Shown: positions 31,174-42,340 of the stretch, in pieces
Layout: every line of letters begins with the position of its first letter
Position numbering within the stretch: position 1 is the first letter of the stretch
NCBI RefSeq assembly: GCF_000143415.4
Contig: NW_003314426.1
Span: 1-64,000, forward strand
Reading direction: 5' to 3'
DNA length: 64,000 nt
Origin: Selaginella moellendorffii
Taxonomy: Eukaryota > Streptophyta > Lycopodiopsida > Selaginellales > Selaginellaceae
Program-made: the position numbers and the translations under genes
The notes under the pieces: generated by a model
The model's input: only the letters and a program-made list of their open reading frames with translations
Database searches by the model: none
What the model was told of the DNA's origin: nothing

Positions 31174-33456
31174 ATATAATTAATAAAAATATTTTATTAT
31201 TTCACTTTTCATTTCATATACTTGCGAGGGTTCTTTTCGCAATACTACCTATAGTATTCGTGAGTCTCCATTTTTGTCTTTACCATCTCAAAAAATATTT
31301 CATGGTAGTCTTTCGGGTGCGTGATGTTGCAATGTATTGTGAGAGCATATGTACTATCATAGTTGTTTTTTTTCCTTTCAAATGGCTATATGTCCTTATA
31401 TATAATCTTAATTCAAATTTAATAATTTTAAAATTCTGATGAACCTGACATTTACTAGCCAGAAAGCACAGAGTACAAATTTAAAGAAGTGATAAGAATA
31501 CTTTTTTTGCAAACATTTTATTTTATGTTCTAACAAACGTCTCTATCATTGCATGTAGTAAATATTTAAATTCTTAGAACAAGAAGTGTCCTTTAGAACA
31601 TTTTTATCTATATAATATATAAAGAGTTATGAAATTATTAAGTTCACCATAACTTTAAAATTTTAAAGTTTATAATGTTTGTACTAAATTACAATTGAAA
31701 ATTGAGCTCAACTCGTGACCTCAACTGTTCAACTCGTGAGCTCAAGTATAGTCTGCACTCTGGATCGGGAAGTTATTAATTATTTTTTTTAATTTCTAAT
31801 CTAGATGTAATATAATATAAATAAGGAAGTATACAGTAACTTAAAAATGAATGTTGCTTACATCATTATTTATTATATAGCTAGCAATATAATAATAATA
31901 ATAAATAAATTTGCTCTAAATTATAAATAAATTATAAGAAAATATGTCTCTGATATATTATTTTTCAATTATAGTTAATCACTTGGATCCCGTGGAAATG
32001 ATGAACTTCAAAAGATTACACAATGGCTAGTGCAAAATTTGTTTTATAATCTTGTTGTAGAGTAACTAATAGAGCAACAATAGTATGCATAGCATTTTTA
32101 GTTTACTTTAGAAAATATAGTGTAAAGCATATACCTAAAATATTTAATATATAATAAAATATTCCTCATTCTAAGGGTTATAATTTCTTGCTGTTAAACT
32201 TTTCTATAATTCATTTTTATCAAGATTTAATTCTAATATTCTTGGGGGATGGGGAGGGGGGGCCAACTTCCTATTAGGTGTTTCTATCTTTATTTTACAT
32301 TTGGCTTAGTTCTAAGCTTAAAATCCATACCATGTTAGCTAGTGGAGTATTTATATCCTTGCACTAGACCATTAATATGTTGAAATAATGCTTTAGCTTT
32401 GTTTTACATGTTTGTTTTAATGTTGGGATGCTAAAAGTTTTAAGACTATTTTAATGTTGTTTTGTGCTCCTGTTTCATCGCTCCTTAGTTGCATATTCAA
32501 GAGTTGTTCCATACTTTTATTTCTTTGTTCATTAGGCATATGCTTAGGTGTTGCCCTTAGCACACATATCTCAAAAGTTAGGTCGTTCTATTGCTATCCT
32601 ATAGTAATTAAAAGGTGAAAATCATATATGCTACAGATATAAAGATGATTTTGTCTTAAGTATATGCTAGAAAATAAAGAAGATTTTATTTTGAAGCATA
32701 TGCTAAAAGATAACCATGCAAAGTAAAAGAGGATCCATATCAAAAGGTGGTAATATACCCATACAAACAATAATTTGATAGATATAAAGGAATTCAAAGT
32801 GCTCAACCATATGTTGTGTGGCATCAGAATTAATAATAAGAGTAAAAAACAACTAATAGTTAATAAAGCACCAGTAACATGAGTATGATTGTGTTGAAAA
32901 TCCATAGTTAAAAATAAAATAGGAGAAGATGAGTCATCAATAGTAGCATATGTCTATTGTTGTTATCCATTAGAACTAGTAGCAATATAAGCTTCAGGGA
33001 CTTGCCATGGATGAGGAATAACATGAGAAATTGAATAAGTATTATTTAGATGTTGACAAAAAAATTAAGAAATATGGCCAAAACGATTCTAAATATATAG
33101 TAGGGATAGTGAGTAAGTTTGGTGTGGTTGACCAACCTGCAACATTATCTAACTTCTTATTAGGTATGTTTATTTTTGTTTTACATTTGGCTTAAGTTTA
33201 AGCCCAAACTTTGTACTATATTAGTTGGTGGAATATCTTTATGTTAGGCCACCATTATGCTCCATTTTATGTGATTGTCTTGATATTGGAATGCTAAAAG
33301 CTCTATTCCTTATTCTGTATTTGTTCTTATTCCTTTGTTCATTAGCTTTATATATACTCAAGAGTTTTGTTCATCCCTTTGTTTAGTGGCCAAGGCCCTA
33401 AAACTTAGGTGCCACTCTATTGCCATTAGACACAGATATATATATATATATATATA
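31174..33456. other. AT-rich repeat flank downstream of MULE copy 2
   Basis: It matches 52550-54690 directly and 1-1365 plus 6361-6470 inverted. It includes the uninterrupted target site of the arm-1 gypsy (around 31915-31935), a GAGCTC-rich near-palindrome (31702-31745) and a TA microsatellite (33428-33456). No gene was recognised. Parts also recur at 41255-41555. Confidence 0.65.
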
Positions 33457-34011
33457 TAAGCTTTTAAATTTGGATTTCTCATGATGTCATTGAGCCCAAT
33501 ACTATTCAACCTTAGGTATTTAAACTTAAGGACACTTAACCATAAATATTTTGAAACCTTTAATTGATTGAAAAAAAGGGGTACACTTTTATTCATCCCT
33601 TTATATTTGAACTCTATAGATTATCTCTCAAGTCATTCCCTTTGGTTATTTACAATTCATTATGTTTCTCTATAAGTTCTTTATAGATGCAACTTTCTTG
33701 ACACTGTACAAGTCAAGCTTAACTGGAATAAATTAGACTTGCTAAATGTAAATCTTAACATATGGTATAATTTCTTTAGCCAACTGAAAGTCAAACCTGA
33801 GATCCCTCTAATACTAAATGTAATCTTCTAAATTTAAACTTTTTGGGAGGTCATCCAACTTAGGTTATTCAAACCCAAGAACATTTAACCCCAAGTATCC
33901 CAAGACCTCTAACTGATTAAAAACAATGTTGCACTTTTATTTATGGGCCCTTTCCCCTTATATTTGAATCTCATATATCATTTATTGAGTCATTCCTATT
34001 AGTTGTTTACA
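33457..34011 (-). mobile_element. TRIM-like element, second family
   Basis: Two related repeats of about 195 bp (33457-33654 and 33819-34011), each ending TTTACA, flank a 164-bp non-coding middle. Read on the minus strand, the middle starts TTTAGTATTAGAGGG right after the repeat, a weak match to the initiator-Met primer site. The repeats match the 194-bp solo LTR at 61101-61294, which fixes the family ends as TGTAA...TTACA. The element is old, the 5' edge is blurred by a TA run, and I could not identify a target duplication. Confidence 0.6.
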
Positions 34012-34228
34012 ATATGTTTCAAGAGATATGGTCATTTTATAATAATTAAATATAGGCTATAAGGTGAAAATCATATGTATTACATATATAAAGATGATTT
34101 TGCTGTGAAATATATATAAAAAGGTGATCATGCAAAGTATAAGAGTATCTATAACAATCAAAAGTTGGTAATATACTCATGTTTACAATACAAGCAATAG
34201 ACAAAATATTAGTGTGAAGGGATGGAAT

Positions 34229-34418
34229 TATAAACTTTTAAATTTAAATTTCTTGGGAAGTCATCCAACCTATTACTACTCAACTAAAAGATATGTATTA
34301 ATTATTCCAAAACCTTTAATTGATTGGAAAATAAAATACACTTTTATTCATAAGCCTTTTCCCTTTGTATTTAAATCTTTACATATCATTTCTCAAAAAA
34401 AAAAATTTGTTGATTACA
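34229..34418 (-). repeat. Solo LTR of the second TRIM family
   Basis: About 190 bp related to 33819-34011, ending GATTACA. The flanking bases GGAAT and GAAAT agree at four of five positions, fitting a worn target duplication. It is kept at 55443-55631 in the second segment. Confidence 0.6.
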
Positions 34419-35729
34419 GAAATATAAAAAACTCTCTTGAGAAAAGAGAGTTTTAAATTTGTATCCTAAATAACTTGGATAATCATAAAGGAATTCAAAG
34501 TACTCAACCATATATTATGTGGAGTCAACGTTAAGAGTAAAAGAAGAACTAATAGTCAATAAAACATCAGTAATATAAGCATGATAAGAATCCTCAGTTA
34601 AAGACAAAATAGGAGAAGATGATTCATCGATAGTAGTATATACTTGTTGCTGTTATCCACTAGAATTAGTAGCAATATAAGCTTAAGGGAGTTGCCATGG
34701 ATGAAGAATAACACGAGAAATTGAACAAGTATTATTTAGGTATTGATAACAAAATTAAAAAATATATGATAAAACCCAGAAGATTGATGATAAAGGCATG
34801 CTTATCAACCATAATTATAACAAATATTGCCCAAACCACCATAAGAATGAAATGAATTTTATTAAAAAGAGAACCACTTATTTGAAACATGAGCACTAAT
34901 AGATGGTGACTGAGAGTAAAGTGTCGGGGGAAGCATATTGAATAACGATTCTAATCACAAATTGCAGTAAGAGCAATCTTAAAATTATAATGATCTTTCA
35001 TCATAAGATTAGTAACCACAATAGAATACTTTAAAGGAAGAGTGTTCAAAAACCAAAGAAAGCAATCCTCAAGGGTGAGAGTCATATCTCAGTTGTAAGT
35101 CTAGTTGTATCATATAGCCTTTGTGATATTGCTTGGATCTATAATCCTTAGGTGAAAACTTGATGAAGTTCTTTGGTGTAGTTTGGATTGCGATTGTGAC
35201 TAATTGCGCCAGTCTACTGTTGTAATTGCAAAATGACAAAGGGCTTTTGATGTTATTGATTTTGTGTTGGTATAGTAATTCTCGCCCTAAAACAAGCTAC
35301 CAAACATAGGAATCAATTAAAAACTAATTTGAGACCTTCAATTCCCAAGAAGGCTCATGCAAGTGGTTGTGAGTAAGGATAAGCTTGATATTACTAGAAT
35401 ACCCCAAGTCGTGAGAAAATGGATGTGCATTGGTCATAAACTGGAATACAATAGAGAAGTGCTAACTCTCCCCCTTAACTACTCTTACATGGTGGCAACT
35501 GCCACTTCTTCATGAGTCATGATTGTTAACTACGGAGCTTTGTGCTTTCTTTAGCAAGCTGGTCATTGATGCATTGTGTTTCCGCACATATTGTCCTCTA
35601 GGACATATCTCTAGAGTTAGGATTTTGCTCTTTGCAATGGAGTGTCGAGTTTGAGTCCTTGTGGTAACTTTCTTGAGTTTTTTCTTTGTTGGTGTGGTAG
35701 TGTTGGAGAAGCTTGCTTCGTGTTAGTCT
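34419..35729. other. AT-rich stretch, no gene recognised
   Basis: Duplicated at 55632-57000. It lies downstream of the integrase end of the old minus-strand gypsy, so its last part (about 35100-35700) may be that element's 3' non-coding region or LTR. I could not find LTR ends. Confidence 0.45.
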
Positions 35730-36797
35730 TTGGCATGTTTGTTAATGAGTCTTAAGAGATTTGTTAGTATCTAAGTCTTGTTTTTGGTCAAAGTTCTTCA
35801 AATTATTATTTTTCTTCATGTTGTTTTCTTGAGCTTGATTTTTCAAAGTCTTTCTTGTGTTGGATTTTTGAATTTGAGCTTCATGTTTTTTTATTGTGTT
35901 GAGTTCTTGAGCTTGAACTTTGTAAATCTTAAATGTGTTGAAATTTTGAGTTTGAGTCTTCATAGTCTTGATCTTTTGATCTTCATGCCTATAGTTCTTT
36001 TTGATATTTCATTCTTGATCTTTAAAACTAAAACCTTCATTTCTTTCAAGATTGTTGTTGATGATGTTTGAGTCGTATGATTGGTATTTCTTAAACTTGT
36101 TAAGGTTGACAATTTGGAGATGTTTGCCATTGAATGTTGCAATTGTTCCCATTCCTGGAGCTTTGAATTTTTGAATGAGGAATGGTCCTCCCCATCTTGA
36201 CTTCACTTTTGAGCCGATTTTCTCAATGTTTTTTAGAAACCAAAGTACTTGATCATTGATTTTGAATTCTTTATTTTTCTTTATTTTTCTCTTTTAGTCG
36301 TGGTTGGATTTTCTTCAAGCTTGAATGGCTTCAAGTGTCTAAATTGCTTATAGTCTTTCTTTATCAAGTTTTTTTAGTGTGACTAGTTTTTTTTTAATTT
36401 ATTCTTCTTGGTTGATCTCGTAGTGTATTGCTATTCACAATGAAGGACGATGTACTTGAATGGCTTCTAAGTCATAGGCAAGCTTGAATAGTGTCAAATT
36501 TGTTGAAACCTTGTATGTTGTTCAATATACCCATAAGGTATTGTAAATATAATTGTCCCAATCTTTCTAATTTGTTGAGTAGTCCAAAGAAGTCAAGTCC
36601 CTATCATTAAAATGGTTCCAATGGTGTTGTTAGATGAAGCTCTTAAGTTTGTTTCTTTGATGTGTACTTGGTTTGCTGACAAATGTTGCATTCTTGACAA
36701 AATTTTACTAATGTAGCTAAGATGGTTGGTTTATACATGTTGTTTGCCAGGTTTGTGAATAATCTTGGGCAAGTATTGGAGCCCTTGTTAAAGAATT
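35730..36797 (-). pseudogene. Old minus-strand gypsy pol relic (integrase end), copy 1
   Basis: The minus-strand reading includes KVKSRWGGPFLIQKFK and FNGKHLQIVNLNKFKKY (36220-36070), which fits the C-terminal domain of a Ty3/gypsy integrase (SRW.GPF...N..RLK.Y), followed by a Lys/Gln/Asn-rich tail. Compared with 57000-58839, integrase and RNase H core segments are missing near 36570 and 36745. The relic is interrupted at 36798 by the younger chromodomain gypsy and continues at 40413. Confidence 0.7.
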
Positions 36798-37184
36798 TGT
36801 CAGGAATCCCCCAATTCTTGCCACATTCCTAACTCTCGCCAGATTCCTGACCCACAGGCCACATTCCTAACTCTCAAGACACGACCACATTCCTGACTCT
36901 TAAGACACTTCCCTATTCCTGACTCTTTGATTTCTTATATGATTCCTGATTCTCGGACCACATTCCTAATGATGATGTGGCACCTTCTCGACCTCAGTTA
37001 TATTTAGGCCGTCCTCAATCCAAGAGTGCTGAAGCTTCATCAACCTATAGTATATATAGGTTAGCCTTGTTCCATTTCTCCACAATCTGAATCAACACTA
37101 GTCTAAGGCCTTTTCTTCGTCTCCACTAGCTTTTCTCTTTGTCTTTTGCATTTTCCAGTTTTAATCTTATTGGGGGTTTTGACA
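36798..37184 (+). repeat. 5' LTR of chromodomain gypsy, copy 1
   Basis: 387 bp. The front half has a degenerate array of ATTCCTGACTCT-like units. The middle has CCTATAGTATATATAGG (about 37045-37060), which contains the likely TATA box. No tRNA-type TGG primer site directly follows the LTR. Confidence 0.92.
37045..37060 (+). promoter_or_regulatory. LTR TATA box within a near-palindrome
   Basis: TATATATA inside CCTATAGTATATATAGG. It is preserved in the 3' LTR (about 40272-40288) and in the second copy (about 59087-59102). It is well placed to drive the element's transcript, with R and U5 following. Confidence 0.6.
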
Positions 37185-37278
37185 GTTTGATTCAAATTGT
37201 GCTTTCTGCTTTTGCTTTAGCTCATTTTGATTGTTTGATTGCATTTGCCTTTTTCCCCCTTTTCTTTCTTCTTTGCTG

Positions 37279-37910
37279 ATGGAGTCTTCAAGCCATCTTG
37301 ATTTCTTTGCTGAAGTCCTTGCAAAAATCCAGTCTGAGAATACCGAGCTAAAGGCGGCCCTTCTTCACATGCAACAGAAGCTTGCTTCACTTTGGGCTCA
37401 AGGATTAAGCAGAGTTCCTACCAAAGATGAGTTCCTACCAAAGATTAAGCAGACGTCTCTCTCAGGGGTCTCATCTTGCCTCAATCTATGCTACGGAGTT
37501 CCAACTCCTTGCCTTGGATACTCAATGGGATGAGCGGGCCTTGATTGATCAATTTCGTTTTGGCCTCAACAATAGTGTCAAGGATTTGTTGCTCACCATG
37601 GAGGATCCCACAGACCTGTTGGACGCCATCAACAAAGCTATTCGATGTGACAATCGTCTCTTTGAACGTTGTCAGGAAAGTCACCGCGCCACCGTTTTCC
37701 CGTCCCAGACTCAGGAATCCTAGCTTGAGTCTTCGAGGCATACTCCTGAACCTACTACTCCGGTCCCGATGGATATTTCTGGTACTCCCCGGCTCATCAA
37801 AGGGAAGCTGACTCCTGCTAAGAAGCAAAGTCGAGTATCTCAGAATCTTTGCCTCTACTGTGCTGATCCTAATCACAAAGCAACTGTGTGTCCCAAGAAG
37901 CCTCCCTGAT
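37279..37910 (+). pseudogene. Chromovirus gag, internally deleted (copy 1)
   Basis: It starts MESSSHLDFFAEVLAKIQ at 37279. The central capsid part present in copy 2 (about 59470-59760) is missing, joined at the repeated GAGTTCCTACCAAAGA words near 37415-37440, and the frame changes. It resumes with RLASIYATEF and ends in the zinc knuckle CLYCADPNHKATVC (37852-37893). A stop lies at 37721 (TAG after QES). Confidence 0.85.
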
Positions 37911-37989
37911 TGCTTGAGTTCACTCTGCCTCAAGGTCCACCTCTATTGTAATTGGGAAACGACCCTGTCCAAACAGAGTAGGAGTTGTC

Positions 37990-38325
37990 TATTTGAACTC
38001 CCCAAATAAAAACAACTTTTCTTCTTTATCAAACTCCTCACCACCTTTCATCAAAGCCACCACCAATTCCCACAACTTTCGCATCCTATGTCTCCTTTCT
38101 TTCACCGAACAATCAGGACTTAAGGCTCTAGCGCTACTGGACTTGGGTGCAACTTCTTGCTTCATGGATACGGACTTTGATACCTGACATCACGTTCCTC
38201 TTTCTCCTACCATACGGGATCTTAGGGTTGAAGGCATTGGCGGGCAATTTGTGTCTCCATCTTCTGGACTTAGGAAAATGTTGCCTGTTCAAGTACATAT
38301 TGGGTCCAATGTCACTGATATCGCC
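37990..38325 (+). pseudogene. Chromovirus protease fragment (copy 1)
   Basis: The reading LLDLGATSCFMD (38136-38171) is the aspartic protease motif, with Leu-Gly-Ala in place of the usual Ser/Thr-Gly-Ala. The fragment is cut at about 38325, where the sequence joins the far end of RNase H. Confidence 0.8.
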
Positions 38326-39320
38326 AGGGCCTTCCTGATGCTCTTTCAAGACACTCCTATCTCAGTCTCAGGCCTTGTAATCCTACTTTCAATCAACAAG
38401 ATCAAATCATCCTTGGTCCTGATCAACTTCAAGTTATGGCAATTTCCTTGGCCCCTCAGGACTCCTCCTTGATGGACGCAATTAAAAATGATCTTCAATC
38501 TGACGACCTTGCTAGTGACATTTTCCCCCATCTTCAGGCTGGACATCTAGTGACTCCCGATTGCCGGCGATTTGACGAGTTTGAGTTCTTAGATGGCTTG
38601 TTATACCGTGGGGAGCAGCTTTACATTCCTGAAGGTGGTGCTCGAAGGTTGGTCCTGATAGCATGCCATGATAGCCCAACTGTTGGTCACTTCGGCATTG
38701 CGAAAACCTATGAGCTGGTTGCATAGGACTTTTGGTGGCCTCACATGGACAATTACATCAAAGCTTTTGTTACTTCTTGTGACACTTGTGCCCGGAATAA
38801 GGTACCTTGCCACCTTCCTTTAGGTTTGCTTCGTTCCCTCCCGGTCCCTTTAGGTCCTTGGGAATCCATCTCAATGGATTTCTTGAGTGATCTTTCGAGT
38901 TCTGGAGGCTTCAACAGCATTTTAGTCGTAGTGGATCGCTTCACAAAGATGGCGCACTTTGTGCCGTGTACCAAGGAGCTTTCAGGCAAGGACATGGCAA
39001 AACTGGTATTCAAGGAAATTTTCTGACTTCATAAGATTCTTGCAGATGTAGTTTCGGATCGGGGACCTCAGTTCATCTCTCATTTCTGGCAATGGTTCCT
39101 GCAGCTTCTTGGAGTGAAGGCCAACCTCTCTTCAGCGTATCATCCTCAAACTAATGGACAGTTTGAGCAAACGATTCAAACATTGGAACAATTCCTGAGG
39201 TGTTTCATCAACTATCATCAGGATGACTAGTTCGATATCCTTCCCCTTACTGAGTTCTCCTATAACAACTCCGTTCACTCCTTCCTTCGAATTTCCCCCT
39301 TCTTTGTAAACTTTGGTTGA
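38326..39320 (+). pseudogene. Chromovirus integrase (copy 1)
   Basis: The HHCC zinc finger reads HDSPTVGHF...SCDTCARNK. The core has D in MDFLSDL, D in SDRGPQF and E in QFEQTIQTLEQ, with YHPQTNGQ between them. Stops replace residues at 38725 (before DFWWP), 39023 (KEIF), 39228 and 39318. Integrase joins element DNA to the host chromosome; a following chromodomain is thought to steer it to marked chromatin. Confidence 0.88.
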
Positions 39321-39726
39321 AATCAATCTCTCACTTCCTTTTTCATCCGAATCCTTTCATTCAAATCCCTGCTTTGAAGCATTTATCTCTAACCTCTAGG
39401 AAATCCATAACTCCATCTCCTTCCACCTTTATCGTGCTCAGGAATCTCACAAAACATTCACCAATGTCCATTGTCAGGATTGTCCCTCTTACAATATCGG
39501 GGATAAAGTCTAGCTCCTTAGATGAAATATTTCCACCACTAGGCTATGTCCCAAACTCAATTTCAAACGCCTTGGTCCTTTCTCTATCACTGCCATCATT
39601 AATCCTGTCATTTATCACCTTGCACTTCCCTCCTCATATCAAATTCACCCCGTTTTTCACTCCTCTCTCCTTGAGCCTTATATTCCCAGTCCTATTCCAA
39701 ATCGGGTCATTCCTCTGCCTCCATCA

Positions 39727-39900
39727 GTGCAACTCGAAGATGGGTCTGAGTACAAGGTTCAGGACATCCTTGATTCCAAGATCTCACGGTCTAAACTCTA
39801 CTATCTAGTAGACTAGAAAGGTTACGGACCTAAAGAATGCACTTAGGAACCTGCAAACCACTTAATTCATTCTCCTGACCTTGTTCATGACTTCCACTAT
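39727..39900 (+). pseudogene. Chromodomain at the integrase C terminus (copy 1)
   Basis: The reading VQDILDSK...LYYLVD, stop, KGYGPKECT, stop, EP fits the chromodomain core (LV.WKGY....TWEP). Both stops fall on the tryptophan codons of the aromatic cage (TGG to TAG). Confidence 0.8.
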
Positions 39901-40025
39901 TGCTATCTTTCTCATTCTAGTCTTCATTTTTTTCATTCCCCATCTCCCGTCCCACGACGCCCATCTCATCCTCCTCTTTGTTCTCATTCACATCCTCATT
40001 CCACTCATTCTTGAGGAGGGGGTGC

Positions 40026-40412
40026 TGTCAGGAATCCCCCAATTCTTGCCACATTCCTGACTCTCGCCAGATTCCTGACCCATAGAACACATTCCTGAAT
40101 CTCAAGACATGACCACATTCCTAACTCTTGAGACACTTCCCTATTCCTGACTCTCTGATTTCCCATATAATTCCTGATTCTTGGACCACATTCCTAATGA
40201 TGACGTGGCACCTCCTTGACCTCAGTTATATTTAGGCTGTCCTTGATCCAAGAGTGGTGGAGTTTCATCAACCTATAGTATATATAGGTTAGCTTTATTT
40301 CATTTCTCCACAATTTGAATCAACATCAGTCTAAGGTTTTTTCTTCGTTTCCACTAGTTTTTGTCTTTGTCTTTTGCATTTTCCAATCCTGATCTTGTTG
40401 GGGGTCTTGACA
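40026..40412 (+). repeat. 3' LTR of chromodomain gypsy, copy 1
   Basis: 387 bp, paired with 36798-37184 and followed by the GAATT target duplication. A purine-rich GAGGAGGGGGTG (40013-40024) just before it is the polypurine tract. Confidence 0.92.
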
Positions 40413-40590
40413 GAATTCTTAAGCATGTCGAATGCTTGTTGGCAATCTTGAGTCCAATTGTACATGTGATTTTTCTTCAAAAGATCTGCAAGGGGTTTTG
40501 CAATCTTCATATAATCTTTGATGAACTATCAATGGTATCTCATTTTGCCGAAGAAGGATCGTAGTCTGGTGACTAAAGCACTATTATATG
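40413..40590 (-). pseudogene. Old minus-strand gypsy relic, RT/RNase H junction
   Basis: The minus-strand reading FFGKMRYH..FIKDYMKIAKPLADLLKK...WTQDCQQAFDMLKN is the standard segment that links reverse transcriptase to RNase H in Ty3/gypsy elements. It continues across the chromovirus into 36797 (SLTRAPILALPNWDK). Confidence 0.75.
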
Positions 40591-41254
40591 AGTATGGACT
40601 ATCTTTTTAAGTTAGAGGCATTAGTGATGTGAGCGGTGCTTGCTTTCCTTAAGGATATCCTAGTACTCCCTCATCTTGGCTGTGCCATAATTCTCTACCT
40701 CAAAAGTACACTTAGCTCAGAAAAGTGAAATCATTTATAAAGAGACTAGCTAAACTGCTGCGTAACCTTGTGTTATTGTGAAAGTTCTTGCTTCTTCGTC
40801 ATGTTATTTACTTTAATCAGTCTTCAATCTATTCTCAGGCTTTATGATTCCCATATTCTTGTCTTGCTTGCTCACAACACTGTGTTTTTCCTGCAGAGGA
40901 TTCCAAAGTGTTGGATCTGGTACTATTGGATCTGTCTGGCCTGATCATGTCCTAGTATGGAAACCGTCTATGTGTAAAAGTTTTTGATATTTTCTTTGGA
41001 AAAACAAAAGATTTTGAAACTTTTGTGTTTTTTGGGATAAAGTTTCATACTTATATTGTGTCCCAACACTTATTAAATTCTTCAACTAAAATTATAATAT
41101 TGAATGCATTTCAATACAAAATTAAGCAAGATATTTAATTATTGATCTTTTTCTATAAAAAATATTGGGTATAAACCCATTTAAAATATTTTATAATTTC
41201 TTTATATTGTATGTTATGCTTGATTTAAAGGAGTTTTTGTAAGTTAATAATTTT
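40591..41254. other. Spacer with a possible ABCG exon fragment
   Basis: At 40890-40975 (+) a TTTCCTGCAG acceptor is followed by a reading IPKCWIWYYWICLA, resembling the IP.WWRWYYW segment near the C terminus of PDR-type ABCG transporters and related at the nucleotide level to part of 18345-18600. The rest is AT-rich with no recognised gene. Confidence 0.4.
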
Positions 41255-41555
41255 TTTTGTTTTATTTCTAATCTAGATGTAATTTAATATAAATAAGGAA
41301 GTAAACTAAATATTAGAGTAACTTAAAAATTAATGTTTCTTACATCATTATTCATTATATAGCTGTCTCTTGGTCTAGCTGATGTAGCATTCTAATTTCA
41401 GTACTATAAGTTTATAATAATAATATTAAATAATTTTCTCTAAATTATAAGAAAATATGTCTCTGATATATTTTTTTTCAATTATAGTTAATCACTTGGA
41501 TCCCTTGGAAATGATGAACTTGAAAAGATTACATAATGGCTAGTTGTAATATAGA
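41255..41555. repeat. Partial fourth copy of the MULE-flank repeat
   Basis: Matches 31785-32030 and 53150-53405 directly (TTTCTAATCTAGATGTAAT, CACTTGGATCCC). It has a small insertion near 41368 and ends at GGCTAGT, next to the left arm of block B. Confidence 0.8.
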
Positions 41556-42340
41556 GGGCACAAAATCCAGCCGTCTAAGATTGATGGCCTGGTGGTTAAA
41601 CACGAAAGAACTTAAGAGAGTTAAATATTGTTCTAGCTATTTAAAAATTAGAAACTAGTGGGGACACCATTTGTCCTGGTGTGCAACAGCTAGCAATTAA
41701 CATTAATATTCAATGGTATGCAAATGCCTCAATTTAAACAAATGCCGAGCCTCATTAGTTGTTATTCTTAGCATTCAAGTATGTTAAGAAATATATTAGA
41801 ATATACATTGTGATATATTTTAGATAGCACAAAAGAAATTTAGGAGTAGTATATTTTAAATAGCACAACAAATTATTTAAAAAGAGGAGTAGTACTCAAT
41901 GGAATTTAACAATTGGTTCCTCAAGGTATGGAAGAAACTAGAAACCTAGACAGATAAAATTGATGGATCAATTCCTCTCTCTCTCTCTCTCTCTCTATTT
42001 GTTGATTTTGCAGAGTTGTCAAAAAAGGTACTTGGCATTGGCTTTGAGGTTCCCATAGGCAAACTCATTCACTCTGTACCACAACAGAACTTGCAAGGGT
42101 GAGCTTTTAAGTGTTCTGAAGCTACTCTCTCTTGTTTTGACTTCCAGGTTCCGTGGATTCGAAAGGCCTGTAGGAAAACGTTTCACAAAGGTGCGGATAT
42201 TCTCTCTACAAAAATCAACAATCCCGCCATTTTCTTCATCGCATCTCCCGAGAATTCACTTGATCTCTGCCCACTTGAGATGAGATGCATGGATCCTACA
42301 AGAAGCCAGCCGTGGACACCACGCTGTTGCATCTCCCGAG
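41556..42340 (+). repeat. Left inverted arm of block B
   Basis: From AGAGGGCACAAAATCC to TTGCATCTCCCG. Compared with the right arm it has an insertion around 41790-41890 and a CT microsatellite (41972-41996) where the right arm has a TA microsatellite. Confidence 0.75.

Larger units (their letters stand above)
36798..40412 (+). mobile_element. Chromodomain Ty3/gypsy element with large internal deletions (copy 1)
   Basis: 387-bp LTRs (TGTCAGG...TTGACA) at 36798-37184 and 40026-40412, with a perfect 5-bp target duplication GAATT at 36793-36797 and 40413-40417. The inside keeps the start of gag, the CCHC knuckle, a protease start, integrase and a chromodomain. The order integrase then chromodomain marks it as a chromovirus. 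By similarity of gag and chromodomain style it may belong to the Tcn1-like group known from mosses and lycophytes (inference). All of the reverse transcriptase and most of RNase H are lost at a junction near 38325. It sits in the RNase H region of the older minus-strand gypsy. Confidence 0.93.
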
